In this document: in pieces, positions 53,443-61,552 of the stretch
How positions within the stretch are numbered: position 1 is the stretch's first letter
Layout of the letters: each line of letters starts with the position of its first letter
Assembly: GCA_965243805.1 (NCBI GenBank)
Contig: OZ251577.1
Coordinates: 1,674,001 to 1,738,000, forward strand
Length of the DNA stretch: 64,000 bases
Direction: 5' to 3'
Source of the DNA: CATQHQ01 sp965243805
GTDB taxonomy: Bacteria; Gemmatimonadota; Gemmatimonadetes; Longimicrobiales; Gaopeijiaceae
The notes under the pieces: model-generated
Told to the model about the DNA's origin: nothing
Seen by the model: only the letters and a program-made list of their open reading frames with translations
Database searches by the model: none
Translations under genes and position numbers: made by a program

Positions 53443-54572
53443 CTCGCGATCCATCCAATCTCGGCTTCTAGATCCCTCTCTGTTGGCCATACGTCACCTG
53501 ATCTCGACTCCATTGTCGCCACCGCCGTTTCCACTGCTCCAAGAAACAGCATCGTTGGAATGCTCGTGGCTTGATATCGAAGAAACGTGTACATATCAGT
53601 CTTGGTTGGGAGGCCCCCGCTCTTACTACCCCAAAAACCCAGTAGATCCTCTAGCCTCGGGGCAGGACCACCGTGCGAAATGATTTCTTTCACCGTGAAG
53701 CTCTGTTTCACAAAACCGAGTTCCAATAAAGTCCTGATATGTGGAGTCAACTGACGGAACAGCACATCCAATTTGTGAACTTTGTCAGGCTTGCCGCCAG
53801 TTGATTTGATCAGACGCTTTAGTGACAACTCCACAGAATGAACAGTGTTTATGGCTGCGATCGCTGGGGTTTCGGTGTGTCGCTGCCCATTGACGTCAAA
53901 GAATTGCTCCTCGTGGTGAGGGTCACCTTCAATCCATGCGTCCATAGTCGGAAGAATCAAATTCGCTGGAATGGTCTTGACATGTGGAGGCATGTCTACA
54001 AATGTCGGGAATGCACGTAGTGATAGTGTATGCCGTGGAGGCTCAACCCATCGAGTGCCGTTGAGTATCCTAGTCCTGGAGGGATTTGACGCAGCATCGC
54101 AGAATGCCATGTGTACCAAATATCGTACTTGGAGTTCCTGATTGAGAACGTATAGGTCAGTTCCTCGTGGCGGCGACATTTTATGCCAGGAACCGGACGC
54201 AAAAAACCAGGTTTCATCCGCACGTGCCAATAGCGGGTGTCCGTTCAAACCACCCAAGTATCGGACAGGGTGTTGAGAAGGAACGTCAGGCAACTGGTAT
54301 GGACTATCTAGGCGGCGCGCCGACCAGATTATGCCTTCCGGCGTGAGCAACGCGTTTTCCTGGTTTCCCCAGTTGGTCCAGAAAACGTCTTCTCTTGGGA
54401 TCGACACCGGCACGATCGTGGCAACATGTTGTTTTGGATCTACCGACCTGACAGATGTCCACTGTGTAAGTCCATGAAGAAAATGATATAGATACTTGGA
54501 CTTTGGTGGAACCCATCCGGTCGACACCACTGCCGAAAGCCGGCCCATCCGCTCCGTACTTGGTTGTCCCAT
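53439..54572 (-). CDS. Uncharacterised protein with HEPN-like C-terminal helices
   Basis: The 377-residue protein has an N-terminal part of unknown fold (YLYHFLHGLTQWTSVRSVDP, FWTNWGNQENALLTPEGIIW). A C-terminal helical region has SVELSLKRLIKSTGGKPDKV followed by HKLDVLFRQLTPHIRTLLE, a pattern like HEPN domains, which are common in RNA-targeting toxins and defence proteins. No clear R-x4-6-H catalytic motif is evident. It starts at 54572 after AGAGGA, is AT-rich, and is coupled to the next gene. Confidence 0.5.
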   Translation of the reverse strand: MGQPSTERMGRLSAVVSTGWVPPKSKYLYHFLHGLTQWTSVRSVDPKQHVATIVPVSIPREDVFWTNWGNQENALLTPEGIIWSARRLDSPYQLPDVPSQHPVRYLGGLNGHPLLARADETWFFASGSWHKMSPPRGTDLYVLNQELQVRYLVHMAFCDAASNPSRTRILNGTRWVEPPRHTLSLRAFPTFVDMPPHVKTIPANLILPTMDAWIEGDPHHEEQFFDVNGQRHTETPAIAAINTVHSVELSLKRLIKSTGGKPDKVHKLDVLFRQLTPHIRTLLELGFVKQSFTVKEIISHGGPAPRLEDLLGFWGSKSGGLPTKTDMYTFLRYQATSIPTMLFLGAVETAVATMESRSGDVWPTERDLEAEIGWIAR

Positions 54573-54729
54573 ATTCCTCTATCCTTTGATGGAGGTGATT
54601 CTCGACAGAGAAGCTTAAGCCCGCCTTACTCACCGGGTTGCCGTGAAGGGGGTGGCGTGCGGCGCAAGGCCAGCAACTTCAAGGCACCACGCCACGAACT
54701 GGCGGCATGCCGATCGCAACGCCGAGGTG

Positions 54730-54758
54730 AAGATAGTGAGTTTCCTGTTTCGGTTCAA
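54730..54758 (-). promoter_or_regulatory. Promoter-like element upstream of the HEPN-like pair
   Basis: On the minus strand TTGAAC (54758-54753) and TATCTT (54735-54730) are 17 bases apart, within the 225-base gap between hsdR and the HEPN-like gene. It closely resembles the element at 47793-47821. Confidence 0.45.
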
Positions 54759-54797
54759 CTAGGTGGAAGCCCTTGAGGTTGTCGGCCTCGTTGGTCT

Positions 54798-57700
54798 TCA
54801 AGGGGCCTCACTCAGCCACTCCTCCGAGAGGGCCTCGGCCTGCTGCAACACGGTCTTGGTGGCGGCCTCCTCCTTGTCCGGCGGATAGCCGTGCTCGCGA
54901 AGGACCCTCTTGACGTAGACGCGGAGGCGGGCGCGGACGTCGTCGCGGATCGTCCAGTCGATCGTGGTGTTCTTGCGCACGGTCCCGACCAGCTCCCGAG
55001 CGATGGCGCGAAGGGTCTCGTCGCCGAGCACCTTGACGGCACTGTCGTTGGTCTCCAGCGCGTCGTAGAACGCCAGTTCGTCGTCGGACAGGCCAAGGTC
55101 CTCGCCGCGACGGTCGGCGGCGCGCATCTCTTTCGCCAAACCGATCAGCTCCTCGATCACCTGCGCGGTCTCGATGGCCCGGTTCCGGTAGCGAGCCAGC
55201 GTGCGCTCCAACATCTCGGCGAACGACCGGCTCTGCACCACGTTCTTTCGGCGGCGCACGCGCACCTCGTCGTCCAGCAGCTTGCGCAGCACGTCGATGG
55301 CCAAGTTGGGTTGCGGCAGGCCCCGCACCTCGGCCAGGAACTCGTCGGAAAGGATGGAGATGTCGGGCTTCGGCAACCCGGCGGCCTTGAAGATGTCGAT
55401 CACGCCCTCGGGCGCCACGGCTCCGGCGATTATCTGCCGCACGGCGTGGTCCAGTTCCTCGGCGGGCCGGGCGGCGTCGGGCACCCGCTTGGCCAGCGAG
55501 TTGCGCACGGTCTGGAAGAAGCCCACGTCGTCCCGGATGCGGAGCGCTTCGTCGTGGGGGACGGCCAGCGCGAACGCCTTGGACAGGGCGTCGACGGCCT
55601 TGAAGAGCCGGTCCTTGCCGTTCTCCTGGGCCAGGACGTGCTCTTGCGCGGCGGGCAGAAGCAGCAGGCGCACGTCGGGTGCCCCAGCGGTCCAGCGCGA
55701 CCGGTCGAACCCGTGGAAGAGATCGCAACAGATCTCGAAGTGCTTGCGCATCGCGTGCGCCGCTTGGTCCTGATCAACAGTCGGTGCGCCTTTGCCACCG
55801 CCGTTGGTGTAGGTGGCGAGGGCTTCCTTCAGGTCGTTCGCCAGTCCCAGGTAGTCCACAACCAGTCCGCCGGGCTTGTCCCGGAAGACGCGGTTCACGC
55901 GGGCAATCGCCTGCATCAAGCCGTGGCCGCGCATGGGCTTGTCCACGTACATGGTGTGCAGCGCCGGCGCATCGAAGCCGGTGAGCCACATGTCGCGCAC
56001 GATCACGATTCGAAACGGGTCGTCCGGTTTGCGGAACCGGTCGCCTGGGTCGCGGAACCGCTTGGCCAGCTCCTCTCTCTGTCCCTTGCTGCGGATGTGA
56101 CGCTGCCACTCCGGTGGATCGGAGGCCGAGCCGGTCATGACGACCTTGATCGCACCCTGGTGGTCTTCTTCGCCGTGCCAGTCGGGGCGCTTCGCCACGA
56201 TCTTGTCGTACAGGGCCACGCAGATGCGGCGGCTCATGCACACGATCATCGCCTTGCCTTCCATCGCTTCGCACCGCCGCTCGTAGTGGCGCACCAAGTC
56301 GTCAGCCACCAACTCCAGACGCTTGTCGGTCCCGACTACGGCCTCCAGCTCCGCCCAGCGCGTCTTCAGCCTTTCCTTGCGAGCGACCTCTTCGCCCTCC
56401 GTGACCTCCTCGAACCGCGGGTCGATCCCGGGCCGCATGTCTTCGTCCAGCGCGAGCTTGGCCAGCCGGCCCTCGTAGTAGATCGGCACCGTGGCACCGT
56501 CGTCCACCGCACGCTGGATGTCGTAGATGCTGATGTAGTCACCAAAGACGTTGCGCGTGTTGTGGTCGGCGTGCTCGATCGGCGTGCCGGTGAAGCCGAT
56601 GAACGAAGCGGCGGGCAGGGCGTCGCGCATGTGTGCGGCGAAGCCGTCGATGAAGTCGTACTGGCTACGGTGGGCCTCGTCGGCGATGACCACGATGTTG
56701 CGACGGGTGGACAGCAGCGGGTGCCGGTCGCCCTTCTGGTCGGGGAAGAACTTCTGGATCGTGGTGAAGACGACGCCGCCAACGTCCCGGTCCAGCCGTC
56801 GGCGCAAGTCGGCCCGGTCCTGGGCCTGCTCCGGCGGCTGTCGCAACACGTCCCGGCAACGGGAGAAGGTGGCGAAGAGCTGCTCGTCCAGGTCGTTGCG
56901 GTCGGTGAGAACCACCAGCGTGGGGTTTGCCATAGCCCGCTCGCGAACGATGCGCCCCGCGTAGAACGCCATCGTGAGACTCTTGCCGGAGCCCTGCGTG
57001 TGCCACACCACGCCGACGCGGCGGTCGCCGGGGTTCGCGGGCTTGGGGCCGGTGTCGAGGGCGTGTCGGTCCAGCACTTCCACCAGTTCGGCGACGACCT
57101 GGACCTGGCCTTCGTGAGTCGGCGCGAGCACGATGGGCTGGAAGCGCGGGTTGCGGGGCTTGAGCGTGACGCGGGCGTGGCGCCAGCGGTCGTCGTCTTC
57201 GTTCTGAACGGCCTTCTCGCTCTCGTATCGCTTGACGGTGTAGCGCTCGCCGGTCTCGGGGTCGATCTCGTCGCGAAGCTCCACAAGCACGGTCTTGCCC
57301 TGCCGCGTGCCTTCGACCGGCGCGGAGAAGAGGCACCAAGCACCGTCGGGGATCGCCGGCTCCATGGACTGGCCGACGACCTGGGCCACGAACATTCCCC
57401 GCCGCAACGGGCGTCTCGGGCGAACCTTCGCCCACTCGAAGTCGTCCGCCGGGAAGTGCTGCGGATCGCCGAACGCGCCAGCAGCGGCCTTGAGCGGGAC
57501 CAGCGGCGCAGTGCTGACGTACCGGGTTCGCGGGTCCGGCGGGACAATGACCGGCCGGAACGGCTGGACCGGGGCTGCCTTCTGCTCGTCCTGCATCCGA
57601 GTCGCCCGCAAGGTCTGGCCCACGGCCTCCTGGACCGCGTGGTACTGGTGGTAGCCCGCCATCTTTTTGGCCAGTTCGCCCCCGCCGTCGTCCTCGAAGA

Positions 57701-58460
57701 CGATGAAGTCCCGGATCATGTCGAGCAGGCGTCCTGGCGCGCACAGCCCCTGGACAGCGACCTGCAACTGGGACGCCGACGCCCCCGCCTCCTCGTCGCC
57801 CTCAATGGTGCGCCACGGCTTGAACCACTCCCAGCCGCCAGTGAGCGTGCCGAATCGCGCTTCCACGCCGTCCGACACGCCCATGATCTCGTTCATGGCG
57901 AAAAGCGTGGGCAGCTCCTCCTTGTAGGTCTGAAGCTGCCGCCATGCCGCATGGATGGTGGCGTCCGGGTTGCTAGGGTCCTTGAGCTCGACGACGCCCA
58001 GCGGGAGGCCGTTGACGAACAGCACGACGTCCAGACGCCGCCTGCGTCTGCCCTCGACGACAGTGAACTGGTTGACCGCCAGCCAGTCGTTGGCAGCGGG
58101 CTGGTCGAAGTCGAGGACCCGGGCGTTGCGGCCGCGGGTGCTTCCGTCGGGCGTCCGATACTCAACGGGGACGCCGTCCACGAGCATCCGGTGGAAGGAG
58201 CGGTTGCGGGCGTCGAGGGTGGAGCCAGCGGGGCGGGTCAGCTTGCGGAAGGCGTCGTCCAGCGCCGAAGCCGGCAGATCGGGGTTGAAACGCGACACGG
58301 CGTCGCGGAGGCGGGACTCGAGGGTGACATCGGAGTAGGCGGAGCGTTCCGAGCCTGAGTCGCCGATGCCGAGGCCAGGGCCGTGCGCGGTGGTCCAGCC
58401 GGAATGGTCAAGCCAACCCAACGCCACTTGCTCAACAGCCGACTCGGGGATATGTGACAC
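54798..58460 (-). CDS. hsdR: Type I restriction enzyme R subunit with inserted S24/LexA-like domain
   Basis: HsdR is the motor and nuclease of type I restriction. The 1,220-residue protein has the nuclease core (RLDVVLFVNGLPLGVVELKD, about 140-160), YHQYHAV, helicase motif I VVWHTQGSGKSLTM (about 485-498), DEAHRSQYD, GFTGTP, ARVNRVFRDKPGG and the C-terminal RYRNRAIETAQVIEELIGLA region. Between YHQ and motif I lie about 180 extra residues (about 300-475) resembling an S24/LexA peptidase domain: GQSMEPAIPDGAWCLF with candidate nucleophile Ser (about 365) and RYTVKRYESEK with candidate Lys (about 410). The GTG at 58460 fits the family N-terminus. Unlike its neighbours it is GC-rich. Confidence 0.9.
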   Translation of the reverse strand: MSHIPESAVEQVALGWLDHSGWTTAHGPGLGIGDSGSERSAYSDVTLESRLRDAVSRFNPDLPASALDDAFRKLTRPAGSTLDARNRSFHRMLVDGVPVEYRTPDGSTRGRNARVLDFDQPAANDWLAVNQFTVVEGRRRRRLDVVLFVNGLPLGVVELKDPSNPDATIHAAWRQLQTYKEELPTLFAMNEIMGVSDGVEARFGTLTGGWEWFKPWRTIEGDEEAGASASQLQVAVQGLCAPGRLLDMIRDFIVFEDDGGGELAKKMAGYHQYHAVQEAVGQTLRATRMQDEQKAAPVQPFRPVIVPPDPRTRYVSTAPLVPLKAAAGAFGDPQHFPADDFEWAKVRPRRPLRRGMFVAQVVGQSMEPAIPDGAWCLFSAPVEGTRQGKTVLVELRDEIDPETGERYTVKRYESEKAVQNEDDDRWRHARVTLKPRNPRFQPIVLAPTHEGQVQVVAELVEVLDRHALDTGPKPANPGDRRVGVVWHTQGSGKSLTMAFYAGRIVRERAMANPTLVVLTDRNDLDEQLFATFSRCRDVLRQPPEQAQDRADLRRRLDRDVGGVVFTTIQKFFPDQKGDRHPLLSTRRNIVVIADEAHRSQYDFIDGFAAHMRDALPAASFIGFTGTPIEHADHNTRNVFGDYISIYDIQRAVDDGATVPIYYEGRLAKLALDEDMRPGIDPRFEEVTEGEEVARKERLKTRWAELEAVVGTDKRLELVADDLVRHYERRCEAMEGKAMIVCMSRRICVALYDKIVAKRPDWHGEEDHQGAIKVVMTGSASDPPEWQRHIRSKGQREELAKRFRDPGDRFRKPDDPFRIVIVRDMWLTGFDAPALHTMYVDKPMRGHGLMQAIARVNRVFRDKPGGLVVDYLGLANDLKEALATYTNGGGKGAPTVDQDQAAHAMRKHFEICCDLFHGFDRSRWTAGAPDVRLLLLPAAQEHVLAQENGKDRLFKAVDALSKAFALAVPHDEALRIRDDVGFFQTVRNSLAKRVPDAARPAEELDHAVRQIIAGAVAPEGVIDIFKAAGLPKPDISILSDEFLAEVRGLPQPNLAIDVLRKLLDDEVRVRRRKNVVQSRSFAEMLERTLARYRNRAIETAQVIEELIGLAKEMRAADRRGEDLGLSDDELAFYDALETNDSAVKVLGDETLRAIARELVGTVRKNTTIDWTIRDDVRARLRVYVKRVLREHGYPPDKEEAATKTVLQQAEALSEEWLSEAP

Positions 58461-58507
58461 CGCAGAAACCGCCTATGTGACGAAGACGTTGGACTTCTTG
58501 GAGTCAC

Positions 58508-58537
58508 AAGATAGTCCGCTAGCCATGGAGACGGCAA
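58508..58537 (-). promoter_or_regulatory. Possible hsdR promoter
   Basis: On the minus strand TTGCCG (58537-58532) and TATCTT (58513-58508) are 18 bases apart, about 50 bases before the GTG of hsdR. The same -10 hexamer is used in the elements at 47793 and 54730. The rest of the 58461-58743 gap holds nothing I recognise. Confidence 0.35.
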
Positions 58538-58743
58538 GGAGCGGTCAACCAGCCCTCGACCGCCCGTCCATCCGCTCCAAGCCGGTGTGCTCGCCCGGTG
58601 CAACCCATTTCTCTGCTGGCTGTCGGACTTGCGGCAGATCAGGGCTCCGTGGTATACTTCCATCCGTTAGCTTGGCATGTCCCACGCGATCGAGACATCC
58701 GCTTGGACCTTCTACATGCCTGTATCTGGAGAGTAGCTCTATC

Positions 58744-58947
58744 ATGGACCGCGTCCCGACCGACCCCCGGACTGCCGAGAAGCTGACGGCGGCTCGCAAG
58801 CGATACGATCGTATCCTGGAACGGATAGAGCCGTTTATAGTCCAGCCAAGAGCGGAAACGCCCCCCAAGGTCGGCACGTGGCGACGCGGAATCGACCTCC
58901 CGGACGACTCCAAGGAGCGTTACCGGTTCGAGTTCTACGGACCGTAA
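58744..58947 (+). CDS. Small hypothetical protein
   Basis: A 67-residue frame starts at ATG 58744, about 12 bases after GGAGAG, and ends at 58947. It is charged and helical at first (RTAEKLTAARKRYDRILERI) and ends GIDLPDDSKERYRFEFYGP. It overlaps antisense the last 110 or so bases of the protease gene on the other strand, so only one of the two 3' ends may be real. Confidence 0.45.
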   Translation: MDRVPTDPRTAEKLTAARKRYDRILERIEPFIVQPRAETPPKVGTWRRGIDLPDDSKERYRFEFYGP

Positions 58948-59823
58948 CGTGGATTTCTGGATCCCCGAACCTTATGCCTCTGGTCCATGTTCTGGACTTC
59001 GAAGAACAAACATACGATGCCACGGCGCCTTCGTATACCCGAAGAGCGTTCAGCACCGTGTACTTGGTCCACAGACGCCATATGCTCTTCCATTGCTGAT
59101 CATCTGACGACAACACTCTGACCGGAAGCCCAAATCCACGTGCGTCGTCAGCTGAAATGGTGGCTGCGTGGCTCTGTGCTTCGCCGAGAAGTGGTCCATC
59201 GAGTGCTTCTGCTAGCGTGTCGAGCTGCCCGCTTTTCCGTGACCCAACACACGCGAGTGCTTCTCGGATCTGGTCGCCCGCACGAGCAATCGCGTCCCGT
59301 GCCTGCTGCACCATCAATGCCGATATGTCCGCCAGCAATGAGGCATGAAGTGTATATGTTTGAGGAGTCGCTGCGATTTTCCGCTCTGCATCTTCGACTG
59401 CCGCGATGATTGCTCGGCCCGCAGCCAGGGATCCGTCCGAGAGTAGGAATTGCGGGTCAACGGGCCCAAGGTCACTAGTCGGACCCATGCATATCTGGTC
59501 TGCGCCAAGCACAAAGAGAGTGCCTGCACTCTTTGCTTGATCAGGCACGATCACGGTCAGTCTACTACAACGAGACTGAGCTTGGCGGATGAGGCGAATC
59601 GCCGTCTCTCCGTCTCCACCTGGCGTGGCCAGAATGATATGTAGGTCTTTTCGGAATCTGCGTCGTGCAGTGTTTCTTCTAGGAGCGTCACACTATGCGG
59701 AAACAATGCGTCAATGAGAATCACGAGTCGACACTTGTACTCTTCCTCATACCGACGAATGAGCTTCTGGCGTTCGTAGCGAGGCGCATGCCTTGCTTCA
59801 TACAACGGGCTTCGATCTGGCAT
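58835..59823 (-). pseudogene. SDH-type (Clp-fold) serine protease, one-base frameshift
   Basis: The first frame from ATG 59823 encodes RLVILIDALFPHSVTLLEET up to DADSEK, then is lost. The next frame continues with DLHIILATPGGDGETAIRLI and IVPDQAKSAGTLFVLGADQI, where KSAGT holds the nucleophile Ser, then MGPTSDLGPVDPQFL. These are hallmarks of the serine dehydrogenase proteinase (SppA/ClpP-like) family. Adding one A to the A-run (plus-strand T4 at 59648-59651) restores a protein of about 329 residues. It is either a fresh pseudogene, a sequencing slip or a frameshifting site. The C-terminus runs antisense to a small gene. Confidence 0.7.
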
Positions 59824-59835
59824 TGTGCGTTCCGC

Positions 59836-60036
59836 CTATTTGATGGTGTATCTCGTACGGAAGGTCAGCGGCTTTCCTTGTCGTGCCTTTCGACCTTCCT
59901 CTCGAGCTTGTTTTGCACGTGCGATCCGTTCGCGCCAATCTTCGTCGGCAACCGGGACGCTCGGCAGTGCATCGGCTTTCCTGGACTCCGCCCCCGATGT
60001 TCCTGTCGTTTCCGTGCTGGAAGTGTCCATCGGCAT
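59836..60036 (-). CDS. Small basic protein upstream of the SDH-type protease
   Basis: A frame of about 66 residues ends 12 bases before the protease start. It has a Ser/Thr-rich N-terminus and a basic helix (DWRERIARAKQAREEGRKAR) ending TFRTRYTIK. The ATG at 60036 is one option. An upstream ATG at 60075 would place a run of 12 C (minus strand) inside the coding region. I do not recognise a family; it may be a protease partner. Confidence 0.45.
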   Translation of the reverse strand: MPMDTSSTETTGTSGAESRKADALPSVPVADEDWRERIARAKQAREEGRKARQGKPLTFRTRYTIK

Positions 60037-60053
60037 GGCGGTGGCCTTTCGTC

Positions 60054-60065
60054 GGGGGGGGGGGG
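60054..60065. repeat. 12-bp G homopolymer
   Basis: An uninterrupted run of 12 G (plus strand) lies in or just before the start of the small minus-strand gene at 59836-60036. Runs this long are typical slip-strand sites, and also typical sequencing errors. Confidence 0.85.
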
Positions 60066-60151
60066 CATGCGTCACCAGGGTTCAGAAGGATAACACCTGT
60101 CCGGCCAAAAAGGGAAGCTTGACGAACCAACGGACCTGTAGCCCGCCTCGT

Positions 60152-60776
60152 CGTGCCACACCACGCCGACGCGCCAGTCGCCAGCGTTCGCGGTCTTCGT
60201 GCCAGTGTCGAGAGCGCGCCGGTCCAGCACTTCCACCAGTTCGGCGATGACCTGGACTTGGCCTCGCCGGTCTCGGGGTCGATCTCGTCGCGAAGCTCCC
60301 CGAGCCCGGTCTTGCCCTGTCGCGTGCCTTCGATCGGCGCGGAGAAGAGGCCATCAAGCACCGTCGGGGGTCGCTGGCTCCATGGACTGGCCCGACGACC
60401 TGGGCCACGACATTCCTCCTGCGATCGGCGTCTCGGGCGAACCTTCGCCCACTCCAAGTCCTCCGCCGGGAAGTGCTGCGGGATTGCCGAACGCGCTGGC
60501 CGAGGTCTTGAGCGGAACCAGCGGCTCGGGTCCGGCGAGACGATGACCGGTCGGAACGGCTGGACTGCGGCGGCCTTCTGCCAGTCCTGCATCCCGGTCC
60601 TCAGTCCACAGCCACCTGCACCCGCGTGGTACTGGTGGTAGCCCGCTATCTTCTTGGCCAGCTCGCCCCCGCCGTCGTCCTCGAAGACGATGTCCCGGAT
60701 CATGTCAAGCAGGCGCCGTGGTTCGCACAGCCCTGGGCGGCCAGCCAGTCGTTCGCGACGGGCTGGTCGAAGTCGT
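60152..60776 (-). pseudogene. hsdR relic, middle fragment including the S24-like domain
   Basis: Scattered frames on the minus strand match the intact HsdR: DMIRDIVFEDDGGGELAKKI, AGYHQYHAG, FRPVIVSPDP, SAPIEGTRQGKTGLGELRDE and IDPETGE. Order and orientation are as in hsdR, but with many indels and an internal deletion of about 330 bases next to the 60735-60776 end. The relic keeps the S24-like insert, so the insert predates the duplication. Confidence 0.8.
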
Positions 60777-61194
60777 CGGACGCGGGCTGGCGTGCAAGTG
60801 CCGTTGCCCCGAGTGCCGCAGCCCGGTCGTGGCACGCAAGGGCAACGTCATTCGACACCACTTCGCCCACATCGCTGCTTCCCGATGCACGGGCGAGAAC
60901 GCTCTCCACGCCGGGCTTGTCCGCTACGCGGCCGCGCAGTGCAAGCGCGATGGGCACGAGGCCCGCACCGAATACCGATGGCGCAACCGTCGCTTCGACG
61001 TGGCCCTTGTCCGCGCCGACGGCTCGGCTCGAGCGGCATACGAGATCGCCGTGACCAGCCGCAAGGACGTGACGTTCATTCGCGAGGTTGCCCGTGCTGG
61101 CATCCGAGTTCGTGAAGCCGTGGCCGACCCTGCATGGCTGGACGGCGTGCTCCGACAATCCGACACGTGGAACGAGGCCGTGGCCACCATCTGA
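60718..61194 (+). CDS. CoiA-like competence nuclease, N-terminus recombined
   Basis: The 158-residue frame has the CoiA-like pattern: a zinc-binding CPECRSPVVARKGNVIRHHF, FAHIAASRCTGENALHAGLV, and a PD-(D/E)xK-like RFDVALVRADG...AYEIAV. The first 20 or so codons from GTG 60718 are the antisense of the hsdR relic, so the original start has been replaced or lost. The TGA at 61192 is followed in the same frame by a Cys-rich domain, so the protein was probably longer. Confidence 0.6.
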   Translation: MVRTALGGQPVVRDGLVEVVGRGLACKCRCPECRSPVVARKGNVIRHHFAHIAASRCTGENALHAGLVRYAAAQCKRDGHEARTEYRWRNRRFDVALVRADGSARAAYEIAVTSRKDVTFIREVARAGIRVREAVADPAWLDGVLRQSDTWNEAVATI

Positions 61195-61491
61195 GACTGC
61201 CTGACGTGGAACGACCTTTGGCACGGTTCGCCCCCTCGCCTGGCAGTCTGCGACTGTGGGAACCGCAAGCCGTCTTCGCGAAACCGCTGGTGTCGGCGAT
61301 GCGAGAAGGCGAGGACATGCCCCGACTGCGGTGGCCCGAAGAAGCCCGGCTATTCGAAGCGCTACGACTGCCACGAAGACGACGGCTGGCGAACGTGCGA
61401 CTGCGGGAAGCCCTACGACAGCTTCGTGTACAATCAGTGCTACGAGTGCGGATACATCGACCACGGCCCCGACGACCGGTTCCGCCGGTGA
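61195..61491 (+). other. In-frame Cys-rich zinc-ribbon tail after the CoiA-like TGA
   Basis: Directly after the TGA at 61192-61194, in the same frame, 98 codons encode a Cys-rich sequence: CDCLTWNDLWH (Cys at the -x- positions across the stop region), VCDCGNRKPSSRNRWCRRCE, ARTCPDCGGPKKPGYSKRYD, RTCDCGKPYDSF and YNQCYECGYIDHG, ending at TGA 61489. At least five C-x2-C/C-x-C pairs suggest zinc ribbons. No ATG, GTG or TTG starts this region, so it looks like the C-terminus of the upstream protein cut off by one nonsense change (TGG to TGA) or reached by readthrough. Confidence 0.6.
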
Positions 61492-61552
61492 GACTTACAC
61501 GCCACTTGTCTCCACACAAACGCCCGTTGCGTCAGCGTTGTGGTCGCATTCA

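Noticed and set aside
54891..58358. Open frame of 1,155 codons antisense to hsdR
   Set aside because: It mirrors the HsdR coding strand and encodes His/Gly/Ala-rich sequence without homology.
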